This document shows, in pieces, positions 1 to 8,096 of a DNA stretch of 64,000 bases (position 1 is the first letter of the stretch; the number at the start of each line of letters is the position of its first letter). The stretch spans positions 6,532,001-6,596,000 of the forward strand of contig NZ_CP060828.1 of assembly GCF_014489635.1 (NCBI RefSeq), read 5' to 3'. The notes under the pieces are model-generated. The model made no database searches. It was not told where the DNA came from and saw only the letters and a list, made by a program, of their open reading frames with translations. The translations under genes were made by a program, and so were the position numbers. The DNA comes from Streptomyces roseirectus. GTDB taxonomy: Bacteria > Actinomycetota > Actinomycetes > Streptomycetales > Streptomycetaceae.

Positions 1-2
1 GC

Positions 3-794
3 GACCCGGACGACCTCACCGGCGACGGCAAGGCCGACATCGCGGCCACCCGGGACGACGGCATCCTGTGGATCTACCCCGGCACCGGCAACGCGAGCGG
101 CGCCACCTTCGGCACCCGCTTCCAGGCCGGCACCAGCTGGGGGAGCCAGGACGCCGTCACCGTCGGCGACCTCGACAACGACGGCATCGGCGACCTCCTG
201 TCCCGGCAGGCGTCGGACGGCACGCTGTGGGTGTACCCCGGCACCGGGAACGCGAGCGGCGCCGCCTTCAAGCCCCGCTACCAGATCGGGCGCAGCTGGC
301 AGACCCAGGACGTCACCCGCGCCGCCGACTTCAACGCCGACGGCCTCACCGACGTCCTGACCCGGCAGGCGTCCGACGGCACGCTGTGGGTGTACCCGGG
401 GACCGGGAAGCCCGGCATGGACGCGCTCGGCACCCGGTACCAGGTCGGCACCGGGTGGAAGAGCCAGGACCTCATCGTCGCCGGGGACCTCAACAACGAC
501 GGGCGGCCGGACGTGCTGTCCCGGCAGGCGTCGGACGGCACGCTGTGGGTCTACCCCAACACCGGCTCCGGGCGGGGCACGTTCGGCACGCGGTACCAGG
601 TCGGGCGGAGCTGGCAGACGCAGAACGCCGTCCGCACCGGGGACTTCAACGGGGACGGGCTCACCGACGTGCTGTCGCGGCAGGCGTCCGACGGCACGCT
701 GTGGGTGTACCCGGGGACCGGGAAGGGCGGGATGGAGACGCTGGGTACGCGGTACCAGGCGGGTAGTGGGTGGTCGTCCTACCGGATCTTCTGA
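3..794 (+). CDS. FG-GAP/VCBS-repeat protein, C-terminal part (5' truncated)
   Basis: Only the C-terminal 263 residues are in the window and the reading frame is open to the left edge. It consists of about five tandem repeats of roughly 53 residues. Each holds a DGTLWVYPGTG-like strand and a calcium-type loop of the form D-x-[DN]-x-DG-x-x-D (DLDNDGIGD, DFNADGLTD, DLNNDGRPD, DFNGDGLTD). Such repeats form beta-propeller blades in secreted Streptomyces proteins, often behind a hydrolase or trypsin domain, so an extracellular location is likely. The upstream domain, and hence the activity, cannot be seen. The last repeat ends in a short aromatic tail, WSSYRIF, directly before the stop. Confidence 0.85.
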   Translation, partial: DPDDLTGDGKADIAATRDDGILWIYPGTGNASGATFGTRFQAGTSWGSQDAVTVGDLDNDGIGDLLSRQASDGTLWVYPGTGNASGAAFKPRYQIGRSWQTQDVTRAADFNADGLTDVLTRQASDGTLWVYPGTGKPGMDALGTRYQVGTGWKSQDLIVAGDLNNDGRPDVLSRQASDGTLWVYPNTGSGRGTFGTRYQVGRSWQTQNAVRTGDFNGDGLTDVLSRQASDGTLWVYPGTGKGGMETLGTRYQAGSGWSSYRIF

Positions 795-931
795 TCGGCG
801 TCTGCTGAGCGGCGTCTTCTGAGCGGTCGAGGCTCCGCTCCGGTCATCGGGGCGGGGCCTTCGCGCGTCTGCCTGCGCTTCTTCGGCAGACGGTTCGCTT
901 CCGTTTCTTTCGTCCGGTCCGTGCACAGGGG

Positions 932-961
932 TTGTCCTGACATTCCGTCCGCCCCTAGGGT
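932..961 (+). promoter_or_regulatory. Predicted promoter of the PmoA/sugar ABC operon
   Basis: A TTGTCC -35 (932-937) and TAGGGT -10 (956-961) are separated by 18 bp, in the 226-bp gap before the operon. The fit to a HrdB-type promoter is moderate, and a LacI-type operator follows at once. Confidence 0.5.
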
Positions 962-968
962 CACGCGA

Positions 969-980
969 GCAAGCGCTTTC
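969..980. promoter_or_regulatory. LacI-family type operator
   Basis: GCAAGCGCTTTC has a perfect AAGCGCTT core (971-978) and matches the GAAAGCGCTTTC pattern common for LacI/GalR repressors at 11 of 12 positions. It lies just downstream of the predicted -10, so binding would block the sugar operon. No LacI-type gene is present in the window. Confidence 0.55.
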
Positions 981-1020
981 CCTCTGTCTTCCGGCAGGCT
1001 GTCTCTCGGCAGGAGCACGC

Positions 1021-1929
1021 ATGGCGATCCGCGTCACTCACGTCCACGGGGAACACATCGCGGTCGAGGCCGCGAACGGCACCGAGATCCTGAGATACGT
1101 GTACCGGCCGGACCCCGACGCGTACGAGGCGCGCAAACCGTACGCGCATCCTTTGCGGACGCTGGGCGGGCGGCTGGTGAGCGGGTACCGGCCCAGTGAC
1201 CACCGCTGGCACAAGGGGCTCCAGATGACGGCCAGTCATCTCTCGGGGCAGAACTTCTGGGGCGGACACAGCTACGTGCACGGCGAGGGGTACCTCGACC
1301 TGCCGGACCTCATCGGGTCGATGCGGCACGACGGGTTCACGGAGTTCACCGCCGACGAGCAACAGCTCGCGTTCACCGAGGAGTTGACCTGGGTCGAGAA
1401 CGGGGGCGGCGAATGGGCCAGGGAAACCAGGGGAGTTCGCGTCCACTCCGTCGACGAGGCCGCCGGCGCCTGGGCGTTGGACTGGTCGATCCGGCTCACC
1501 AACCTCCGCGACGTCCCCCTCGCCTTCGGCTCGCCCACCACCGCCGGGCGTGAACTCGCCGGGTACACCGGGCTGCACTGGCGCGGACCCCGCGACTTCA
1601 CGGGCGGCGTCGCGTTCGCCCCGGAGGGCGAGGGCGCCGAGAAACTGATGGGCACGCGGAGCGCGTGGCTCGCGTACACCGGTGAACACGACGACGTGGA
1701 CGGCCACTCGACGCTCGTCTTCGAGCACGGGCCGGACGGCGACGCCGCGCACCACTGGTTCGTCCGCGCCGAACCCATCCCGACGGTCTCGTTCTCCTGG
1801 GCGTTCTTCGAGGAGTTCGAGCTGCCGCCGGGGGAGTCGTTCGCCTACCGGTACCGGGTGGTGTTCGCGGACGGCGCCTGGGACCGAGAACGCGTCGCCG
1901 GCCATCTCGCGGGACTCACCTGGACCTGA
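1021..1929 (+). CDS. PmoA family protein (DUF6807)
   Basis: This 302-residue protein lacks a signal peptide and is probably cytosolic. It matches the DUF6807/PmoA-like family, whose members sit in carbohydrate-use loci of actinobacteria and Bacteroidetes and whose reaction is not established. Visible family features are the N-terminal beta region, the SDHRWHKGLQM segment around residues 60-70 with conserved His and Trp, and a C-terminal YRYRVVFADG strand. The fold resembles aldose-epimerase-like beta sandwiches, so a sugar-modifying role is an inference. The start is supported by CAGGAG six bases upstream. It is first in an operon with a sugar importer 23 bp downstream. The 'methane oxygenase' name is historical and implies no methane oxidation here. 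Confidence 0.75.
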   Translation: MAIRVTHVHGEHIAVEAANGTEILRYVYRPDPDAYEARKPYAHPLRTLGGRLVSGYRPSDHRWHKGLQMTASHLSGQNFWGGHSYVHGEGYLDLPDLIGSMRHDGFTEFTADEQQLAFTEELTWVENGGGEWARETRGVRVHSVDEAAGAWALDWSIRLTNLRDVPLAFGSPTTAGRELAGYTGLHWRGPRDFTGGVAFAPEGEGAEKLMGTRSAWLAYTGEHDDVDGHSTLVFEHGPDGDAAHHWFVRAEPIPTVSFSWAFFEEFELPPGESFAYRYRVVFADGAWDRERVAGHLAGLTWT

Positions 1930-1952
1930 GGCACGAGGAGAGCGAGGCAGGC

Positions 1953-3221
1953 ATGCACCGGACGAAGGGACTGCCGGCCGCCGTCGCGTTGCTGCTGTGC
2001 GCGGCGCTGGCCGGCTGCGGCGGCTCCGCCTCGGCGGACGGCAAGGTCGTGCTGCGGTACACCTGGTGGGGCAACCCCGACCGGGCCGAGCGCACGGAGA
2101 AGGCCGTGGCGCTGTTCGAGAAGGCGAACCCGGGGATCGACATCCAGACGTCGTTCTCCGGCTACGACGCCTACAAGCAGAAGCTCGCCACCCAGGCGGC
2201 CGGCGGCGACGCCCCGGACGTCATGCAGCTGGACTACCGGCAGATCGACCAGTACGCGGACGGCGGCGTCCTGCTCGACCTCGGCAAGGAGCGCGCCACG
2301 CTGCGGACTTCGCAGATCGACCCGGGCCTCCTCGCCACCGGCCGCGTCGACGACGTGCAGTACGCGATCCCCCAGGGGCGCGGCACCGAGACCGTCGCGT
2401 ACGACGTGCGGACGTGGCGTGAGTCCGGCGTCCCGCTCCCCGAAGGATCCTGGACCTGGACCCAATGGGCCGAGCGCATGCGGGAGTTGAAGAAGGCGAC
2501 GGGGAAACCCGGCGCCACCGACCCCGGCTGGAGCGAGGACTGTTTCGAGGTCTGGCTGCGCGGCCAGGGCAAGACGCTCTACACCAAGGACAGGCAACTC
2601 GGATTCACCGTCGACGACTTGACCAGCTGGTGGACGTTCGCCGACGGCCTGCGCCGCGAGGGCGTCGTCTCGCCCGCCGAGCAGACCACCCAGCTCGACG
2701 GCACGGTCGAGAACACCCCGCTCGGTCGCGGCAAAGCCATCACGGACGCCAACTGGGACGCTCCGGCGAGCGGGTTCAAGGCGCTTCTCGACGGCGGCGT
2801 CGCCCTCGCTCCGATGCCGACCGGTGAAGACGGCACGCCCGGCCAGTACTTCAAGCCGTCGATGTTCCTCGGCGCCTCCGCCGATACCAAGTATGCGGCG
2901 GAAGCAGCCAAGTTCATCGACTTCATGATCAACGACCCGGGGGCGGCGAAGATCCTCGGTGCCACGCGCGGCATCCCCGTCAACGAATCGGTCCGTAAGG
3001 CCATCGAACCCGCGCTCGCCGACTTCGACCGGACGATCTCCGACTACCAGGCGTCCCTGGAAGGGAAGTTGAAGGACCCGCCGCAGGCGCCGCCCTCCGG
3101 CGACAGCGCGTTGCAGACCACCTTCCAGCGCGACTACGACCAGGTGTCCTACGAGCGCATGTCGCCCCGCGAGGCGGCCGAGAACTACGTCACCGAGGCG
3201 AAGGCGGAGCTGCGGTCATGA
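1953..3221 (+). CDS. Sugar ABC transporter substrate-binding lipoprotein (CUT1 type)
   Basis: This 422-residue family 1 extracellular solute-binding protein should capture a sugar or oligosaccharide outside the membrane and deliver it to the two permeases that follow. The N-terminus is a lipoprotein signal with an LAGC lipobox (Cys about residue 22). The mature part begins with the VLRYTWWGNPDRAERTEKAV strand-helix typical of CUT1 binding proteins and carries the PDVMQLDYRQ hinge segment. Its stop overlaps the next start by 4 bp (ATGA), so translation is probably coupled. No ATPase gene lies in the operon, so the shared Streptomyces ATPase MsiK is the likely partner. The substrate cannot be read from sequence. 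Confidence 0.88.
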   Translation: MHRTKGLPAAVALLLCAALAGCGGSASADGKVVLRYTWWGNPDRAERTEKAVALFEKANPGIDIQTSFSGYDAYKQKLATQAAGGDAPDVMQLDYRQIDQYADGGVLLDLGKERATLRTSQIDPGLLATGRVDDVQYAIPQGRGTETVAYDVRTWRESGVPLPEGSWTWTQWAERMRELKKATGKPGATDPGWSEDCFEVWLRGQGKTLYTKDRQLGFTVDDLTSWWTFADGLRREGVVSPAEQTTQLDGTVENTPLGRGKAITDANWDAPASGFKALLDGGVALAPMPTGEDGTPGQYFKPSMFLGASADTKYAAEAAKFIDFMINDPGAAKILGATRGIPVNESVRKAIEPALADFDRTISDYQASLEGKLKDPPQAPPSGDSALQTTFQRDYDQVSYERMSPREAAENYVTEAKAELRS

Positions 3222-4144
3222 CCACCACCATCGCCCGGCCCGCCGAGGCGCCCCCGGCGGCCGCCCGGCCGAAACGCCAACGCGAGGGCGCCGCCTGGGT
3301 GTTCCTCTCCCCGTGGGTGCTCGGCGCGATCGGCCTGACGCTCCTGCCGATGGCCGTCTCCCTGTATCTCTCCTTCACCGACTACGACTTGTTCAACCCG
3401 CCGCACTGGGTGGGCCTGCGCAACTACACGCAGATGTTCACCGAGGACCCCCGCTACTGGCGCTCGGTCGTGACGACCCTGACGTACGTCGTCATCGCCG
3501 TTCCCCTCCAACTCGCCCTGGCCCTCGCCGTCGCGCTCGCGCTGAAGTCGATGCGACGCGGGCGCGCCTTCTACCGCTCGGCGTTCTACGCGCCGTCCCT
3601 GCTGGGCGCGTCGATGTCCATCGCCCTGGTGTGGCGGGCCATTTTCAACGACGGCGGCACCGTCGACAACCTCCTCGGCACCGGCGGCTGGGTCAACAAG
3701 CCGGGCTGGTCCCTGCTCGCCGTCGCGCTGCTGACGGTGTGGCAGTTCGGCGCGCCGATGGTCATCTTCCTCGCCGGACTCCAGCAGATCCCGGGGGAGT
3801 TGTACGAGGCGGCGGCGGTCGACGGGGCGAGCCGGTGGCGGCAGTTCGTCTCCATCACCGTCCCCATGCTGTCCCCCGTCCTGTTCTTCAACCTGGTCCT
3901 GCAGACCATCCAGGCGTTCCAGGTCTTCACCCCCGCGTTCGCGATCAGCGCGGGCAAGGGCGGGCCGGCGGATTCGACGCTCGTCTACACGATGTACCTG
4001 TACGACCGGGGGTTCGTGGCGTCGCACATGGGCTATGCGTCGGCGATGGCGTGGGTGTTGCTGGTGGTGATCGGGGTGGTGACGGCGGTGTTGTTCCGGA
4101 CGTCTCGGGCTTGGGTGTTCTATGCGTCGGAGGGGGAGCGATGA
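3218..4144 (+). CDS. Sugar ABC transporter permease (MalF type)
   Basis: This 308-residue inner-membrane protein is one of two permeases forming the channel for the lipoprotein encoded just upstream. The N-terminus holds a short Pro/Ala-rich cytosolic part and a first membrane span at about residues 30-52. The EAA loop ELYEAAAVDGASRWRQF, which contacts the ATPase, lies at about residues 190-206. Length and order match MalF-like CUT1 permeases. It overlaps the binding protein upstream and the second permease downstream by 4 bp each. Confidence 0.9.
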   Translation: MTTTIARPAEAPPAAARPKRQREGAAWVFLSPWVLGAIGLTLLPMAVSLYLSFTDYDLFNPPHWVGLRNYTQMFTEDPRYWRSVVTTLTYVVIAVPLQLALALAVALALKSMRRGRAFYRSAFYAPSLLGASMSIALVWRAIFNDGGTVDNLLGTGGWVNKPGWSLLAVALLTVWQFGAPMVIFLAGLQQIPGELYEAAAVDGASRWRQFVSITVPMLSPVLFFNLVLQTIQAFQVFTPAFAISAGKGGPADSTLVYTMYLYDRGFVASHMGYASAMAWVLLVVIGVVTAVLFRTSRAWVFYASEGER

Positions 4145-4995
4145 GTTTCGTGAAAGGGGTCGCGGTGAACCGCAACCGCCTTGCCCTGCACGTCGGTTGT
4201 CTGGCCGCGCTGCTCGTCATGCTGTATCCGCTGGCCTGGCTGCTGATGACGTCGCTGAAGCCCGCGAACGAGGTCATCGCCAGCCTCGACCTGTGGCCCA
4301 GCCATCTCGAATGGTCCAACTACTCCACGGCACTCGACGGTGTGAACGGGGTCTCCGTGACCCGGCTGCTCACCAACTCCCTGCTGATCGCGGGCGGTGC
4401 GGTCCTCGGCAACGTCATCAGTTGCTCGCTCGCCGCCTACGCGTTCGCACGGCTGCGGTTCCGGATGCGCGGGCCGCTGTTCGCGTTCATGATCGCGACG
4501 ATCATGCTGCCGCACCACGCCGTGCTGATCCCGCAGTACATCATCTTCAACAAACTCGGCCTGGTGAACACCTATTGGCCGCTGATCCTGCCCAAGTTCC
4601 TCGCCACGGAGGCGTTCTTCGTCTTCCTCATCGTGCAGTTCATGCGCGGGCTGCCGCGCGAACTGGAGGAGGCGGCGCGGATCGACGGGTGCGGGCCGTT
4701 CCGCAGCTTCTTCCACATCATCCTGCCGCTGACCCGGCCCGCGCTGATCACCACGGCCATCTTCACGTTCATCTGGACGTGGAACGACTTCTTCACCCAG
4801 CTCATCTACCTCTTCGACCCCGACAAGTTCACCCTCACCCTCGCGCTGAGGTCCTTCGTCGACGCCTCCAGCCAGTCCTCGTTCGGGCCGATGTTCGCGA
4901 TGTCGGTGATCGCGCTGCTGCCGATCGTGCTGTTCTTCCTCGCCTTCCAGCGGTTCCTGGTGGAGGGCATGGCGAGTTCGGGGCTCAAGGGGTGA
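4141..4995 (+). CDS. Sugar ABC transporter permease (MalG type)
   Basis: This 284-residue second permease has a first span at about residues 17-37, then the periplasmic segment SLKPANEVIASLDLWPS typical of MalG-like proteins. The EAA motif is ELEEAARIDGCGPFRSFF. The ATG at 4141 overlaps the preceding stop by 4 bp and gives the usual family length. A far longer open frame upstream is only an artefact of GC content. The 3' end overlaps the next gene by 4 bp (GTGA). Confidence 0.9.
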   Translation: MSFVKGVAVNRNRLALHVGCLAALLVMLYPLAWLLMTSLKPANEVIASLDLWPSHLEWSNYSTALDGVNGVSVTRLLTNSLLIAGGAVLGNVISCSLAAYAFARLRFRMRGPLFAFMIATIMLPHHAVLIPQYIIFNKLGLVNTYWPLILPKFLATEAFFVFLIVQFMRGLPRELEEAARIDGCGPFRSFFHIILPLTRPALITTAIFTFIWTWNDFFTQLIYLFDPDKFTLTLALRSFVDASSQSSFGPMFAMSVIALLPIVLFFLAFQRFLVEGMASSGLKG

Positions 4996-5579
4996 GCGGC
5001 GCGCGTGAATCGGGGGAGCTGTTCGGGCCTCGGTTCTCCCTGTTCGCCGACACGATGAGCGTCGGTCTCGCAACAGCTGTGTCCTGCCTGCCCGTTGTCA
5101 CGATTCCGGCCGCGCTGTCCACTGCCTGTGCGGTTCTGCGGGGTGCGGGTGAGGATCGTCCGGCGACCGCGGGCCGCTACTTCGCGCTGCTGCGACGGCG
5201 GTTGCGGGCGGGGGACTTGCTCGCGGGCTGTGTTGCTGTTGCCGGGGTGCTGTTGTTTCTGGCCGACCTTGCGTTGGCGCGGGCCGGGTTGCCTGGGGGT
5301 GCGGGGTTTGCCGCGTTGGCGGGGGTGATCGGGTGTGGTGCGTTGTTGGTCGCGTTGCGGGCTTGTGCTCGTCCGGAGTCGGTGACCGACTGGACTGCCG
5401 CGCTGCGTAGGGCGGTTGGGGACGCGGGGCGGGATCTCGGGGGGAGTGCGCTGATCCTTCTCGCGGTGGTCACGGCCGGCTTGTGTGCGTGGATGCTGTT
5501 GCCGCTGGCGTTTCTCGCGCCGGGGCCGCTGGCGCTCGCGCTCACCGCGATCGACGTTCGAACTCCTCGTTCTGTGTAG
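4992..5579 (+). CDS. YesL-like (DUF624) membrane protein
   Basis: This 195-residue protein starts at a GTG overlapping the permease stop, so it belongs to the same operon. It has about four membrane spans: a first at about residues 23-45, two in the middle around GDLLAGCVAVAGVLLFLADL and AALAGVIGCGALLVALRACA, and one near the end. The N-terminal FADTMSVGLATAVSCLPVVT segment resembles the DUF624/YesL family, which often accompanies CUT1 sugar importers and whose role is unknown. An accessory role in uptake or sensing is inferred from position only. Confidence 0.6.
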   Translation: MSGARESGELFGPRFSLFADTMSVGLATAVSCLPVVTIPAALSTACAVLRGAGEDRPATAGRYFALLRRRLRAGDLLAGCVAVAGVLLFLADLALARAGLPGGAGFAALAGVIGCGALLVALRACARPESVTDWTAALRRAVGDAGRDLGGSALILLAVVTAGLCAWMLLPLAFLAPGPLALALTAIDVRTPRSV

Positions 5580-5600
5580 TTCTGTGTAGTTCTGTGTAAG
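5571..5600 (+). repeat. Three tandem 10-bp repeats over the stop codon
   Basis: TCTGTGTAGT occurs at 5571-5580 and 5581-5590 and as TCTGTGTAAG at 5591-5600. The first copy contains the TAG stop of the YesL-like gene, so extra copies leave the protein unchanged. Slipped-strand duplication is the likely origin. Confidence 0.85.
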
Positions 5601-5605
5601 GGGGT

Positions 5606-6877
5606 TCACTCCGCCGGGGCCTCCCACACCACCGTCGAGTCCACGACCAGCCTCGTCCCGTGGCGTCCGTCGGCGATCACCTCGATGTCCGCACGCGTCC
5701 GCCCGTCCAGGGCCTTTCGCAGAGCGGCTAGGAGGGTGGGGGCGAGATGGTCGGGGATCAGGGCGTCGACCGGGCCCGTGAAGCGTACGGACGGCTGGGT
5801 GCCGAGGGTCGCGGCGGCCTCCCGCAGGAGGCGGGCTCGCAGGCCCGAGGGGGGTTCTGCGGGGGGTTGTTGGAGGTCGAAGATGGCGGTGCGGATCTGT
5901 TGGACGGTGGCCTCCAGCTCGGCCACGGCGGTGTCGATCGCCTGCCGGGCACGGGCGTCGCCGGAGGGGGTGTTGGGTGCCTCGGAGGCTTCCCCGGCCC
6001 CGCCCGCCCTGCGGCCCGTCGCCTGGAGCATCATCCCCGTCGCGAACAGGCGTTGGATCACCAGGTCGTGGAGGTCGCGGGCGATGCGGTCGCGGTCCTC
6101 GTACACGGCGAGGCGGGCGCGGCGGTGGCGGGCGTCGGCGAGGAGGAGGGTGACGGCGGCCTGGGAGGCGAACTGGACGGCGAGGTGTTTCTCCGTGTCG
6201 GTGTAGGGGCGGCCTTCGCGGCGGCGAGGGAGCGCGAGGGTGCCGATGAGGCGGCCGTCGGCCTGGAGCGGCAGCATCATGCTGGGCCCGAAGCGGTGCC
6301 GGACGTGTGTGGTCATCCGGGGGTCGGTCGCCGAGTCGTCGATGAACACCGGTTCACCGCCGAGGAGTTGGGCGAGGACGGCGCTGCCGGGCCGGATCGT
6401 CGCGCCGACGATGTCACCGGGGTCGTCGTGCGTGGAGGCGGCCACGATCTCCATGCCGCCCTCGGGGGTCGGCTGGAGGACGACTCCGGCGGCGGCGTCG
6501 GCGAGGAGGCGGGCGCGGTCGGCGACGGTCATCAGGGGGTCGGCCGAACTCCCCTCGCCCAGCAGGGCGTTGGTGACGGCGGCGGCGCCCTCGATCCAGC
6601 GTTCACGCTGCCGCGCGGCCTCGTGGAGCCGGGCACCGGCGAGTGCCCGCGCCGCGCGGGCGGCGAGGACGTCGAGGGCGGGGGAGGGCCGGCCGCCGGC
6701 GAGATGCAGACGGCCGTACCCCTCGACGGGGACGTGCAGCACGGGCGCGTCGCAGCGCCCGGTCTCCACAACGGCGTATCTGGCCCCGGTGAGTTCGGCC
6801 GCCGCGTCCACGATGTGCCGTACCGTCGCGGTGAGTTCGGGGTCGGTGCCGATGGCGAGGAGGGCGTCGAGCCGCAC
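5606..6877 (-). CDS. GAF sensor histidine kinase homologue with truncated ATPase domain
   Basis: This 423-residue protein resembles DevS/DosS-type two-component sensors. In order it has a short first GAF-like region (about 1-95), a second GAF domain (about 110-250) and a HisKA_3 dimerisation segment IARDLHDLVIQRLFATGM with the phospho-acceptor at His270. The catalytic ATPase domain is badly degraded. The N-box, normally LREALSNVxRHA, reads LRKALDGRTRADIEV, and the protein ends about 35 residues later without G-boxes. It therefore probably cannot autophosphorylate. It could sense a ligand, act as a phosphatase, or be trans-phosphorylated. The GTG start at 6877 lies 5 bp after the MreB-like stop, so the two are probably co-transcribed. 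No response regulator gene is adjacent. Confidence 0.75.
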   Translation of the reverse strand: MRLDALLAIGTDPELTATVRHIVDAAAELTGARYAVVETGRCDAPVLHVPVEGYGRLHLAGGRPSPALDVLAARAARALAGARLHEAARQRERWIEGAAAVTNALLGEGSSADPLMTVADRARLLADAAAGVVLQPTPEGGMEIVAASTHDDPGDIVGATIRPGSAVLAQLLGGEPVFIDDSATDPRMTTHVRHRFGPSMMLPLQADGRLIGTLALPRRREGRPYTDTEKHLAVQFASQAAVTLLLADARHRRARLAVYEDRDRIARDLHDLVIQRLFATGMMLQATGRRAGGAGEASEAPNTPSGDARARQAIDTAVAELEATVQQIRTAIFDLQQPPAEPPSGLRARLLREAAATLGTQPSVRFTGPVDALIPDHLAPTLLAALRKALDGRTRADIEVIADGRHGTRLVVDSTVVWEAPAE

Positions 6878-6882
6878 GTGCG

Positions 6883-7920
6883 TCAGGCGCCCAGGGGGGC
6901 CAACTCCATGGGCTGGATGCGGCCTTCGAGCATCATGCCGAGCCCCTGTGCCGCGCAGATGTCGGGCCGGTCGGCGATGTGCACCGGCATGCCGGTGGCC
7001 TCGCGGAGCATCTGGTCGAAGCCTGGCAGCAGCGCCGAACCGCCGACCATCATGATCCCCCGGTCGGCGAGGTCGGCCACCAGGTCGGGCGGGCAGTTGC
7101 GCAACACCCGTCCGATGCCGTCGAGTACGGCGGTCAGCGGTGTCTCGATCGCGTCCCGGACGGCGGCCGTGTCCACCTGGACGCACCGCGCGAGCCCGGT
7201 CGCGACGTCCCGCCCGTGGATCTCGGTGGACGAAGGCCCGTGCGGGGAGAGGCCGTTGCCGGACAGGGCGAGCTGAAGCGGGCGCACCGACTGGCTCGGC
7301 AGGATCAACTCGTGCTGGTGGCGCAGGTGTTGGACGATCGCGTGGTCGACTGCCACACCCCCGACGGGAATCCGCTCGGCGGTGACGATCGCGCCGAGGG
7401 AGAGCACGGCGACCTGCGTGGCGGCGGCCCCGCACACCATGATCATGGTCGCCTCGGGCCGCTCCACCGGCAGCCCGCACCCGATCGCGGCGGCGGTCAG
7501 CGTGTCCACCAGCTCCACCCGCCGCGCCCCGAGCCCCACCAGCGTCTCGATCGTCGCGCGCTGCGCCAGCGGGTCGGCGTCGTGCGGGGTGCAGGCGGCG
7601 GCCCGCAGACGCGGCTTGTAGCGCAGCTGGCGGCGGATCTTGTCCCCGAGGAGGTGGCGCAGCATCCGCTGGGCCATCTCGATGTCGACGACCGTCCCGC
7701 CCGACACCGGCCGCACCACCCGGATGTAGTCGGGGGTGCGCCCGGTCATCTTCTCGGCGAACTCACCGACCGCGATCAGCGCGCCGGTGCGGGTGTTCAC
7801 GGCGGCGGCCGACGGCTGGTCGACGACGAGCCCGGCCCCCTTCACGTACACCCGCGTCCTCGCCGCGCCCAGGTCGACGGCGAAGTGACAGCGGCGCAAC
7901 TGCTCCAAGCTGGCGGTCAT
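6883..7920 (-). CDS. Divergent MreB-like actin homologue
   Basis: This 345-residue protein is a bacterial actin of the MreB group. It resembles the extra, shorter MreB-like protein of Streptomyces (SCO6166 type, from memory) rather than MreB or Mbl. The phosphate-1 loop is VDLGAARTRVYV (about 15-26) and the adenosine motif is IMMVGGSALLPGF near residue 295. The phosphate-2 motif, normally DIGGGTTEVAVISLGG, reads VCGAAATQVAVLSLG and lacks the Asp and Gly-Gly-Gly, so nucleotide binding or hydrolysis may be weak or lost. The start has GGGAGGAC seven bases upstream. The neighbouring GAF protein is in the same direction 5 bp downstream. A link to spore or hyphal wall synthesis is inferred from SCO6166-like proteins. 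Confidence 0.8.
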   Translation of the reverse strand: MTASLEQLRRCHFAVDLGAARTRVYVKGAGLVVDQPSAAAVNTRTGALIAVGEFAEKMTGRTPDYIRVVRPVSGGTVVDIEMAQRMLRHLLGDKIRRQLRYKPRLRAAACTPHDADPLAQRATIETLVGLGARRVELVDTLTAAAIGCGLPVERPEATMIMVCGAAATQVAVLSLGAIVTAERIPVGGVAVDHAIVQHLRHQHELILPSQSVRPLQLALSGNGLSPHGPSSTEIHGRDVATGLARCVQVDTAAVRDAIETPLTAVLDGIGRVLRNCPPDLVADLADRGIMMVGGSALLPGFDQMLREATGMPVHIADRPDICAAQGLGMMLEGRIQPMELAPLGA

Positions 7921-8093
7921 GGACAGGTCCTCCCGAGAGCACGACCGTGGGACCGCCGGTCGGCGGCCTCCTTCGCATCGTGCGGGCGCGCGAGAGGGGG
8001 CGCGCGGTGGGATGGGCCGGGCAGGGAGCGGCCGAATGGATGATTTGTGGCGAATTGATCGAAGTAAGGTTCGTCTAAAAGTCGTACGGGTCT
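7921..8093 (-). promoter_or_regulatory. AT-rich upstream region of the mreB-like gene
   Basis: The part at about 8036-8085 is unusually AT-rich for this DNA and probably holds the promoter for the mreB-like/GAF pair. I could not assign -35 and -10 boxes with confidence. Its upstream edge meets a CCCTTAAGGG palindrome at 8094-8103. Confidence 0.35.
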
Positions 8094-8096
8094 CCC

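Noticed and set aside
1021..1929. Particulate methane monooxygenase subunit
   Set aside because: The family name PmoA is misleading. The protein is soluble, sits in a sugar operon and has no membrane spans.
5747..7276. Long plus-strand open frame opposite the GAF kinase and MreB-like genes
   Set aside because: High GC content creates long antisense frames. The translation has no recognisable domain, and the minus-strand genes show clear motifs.
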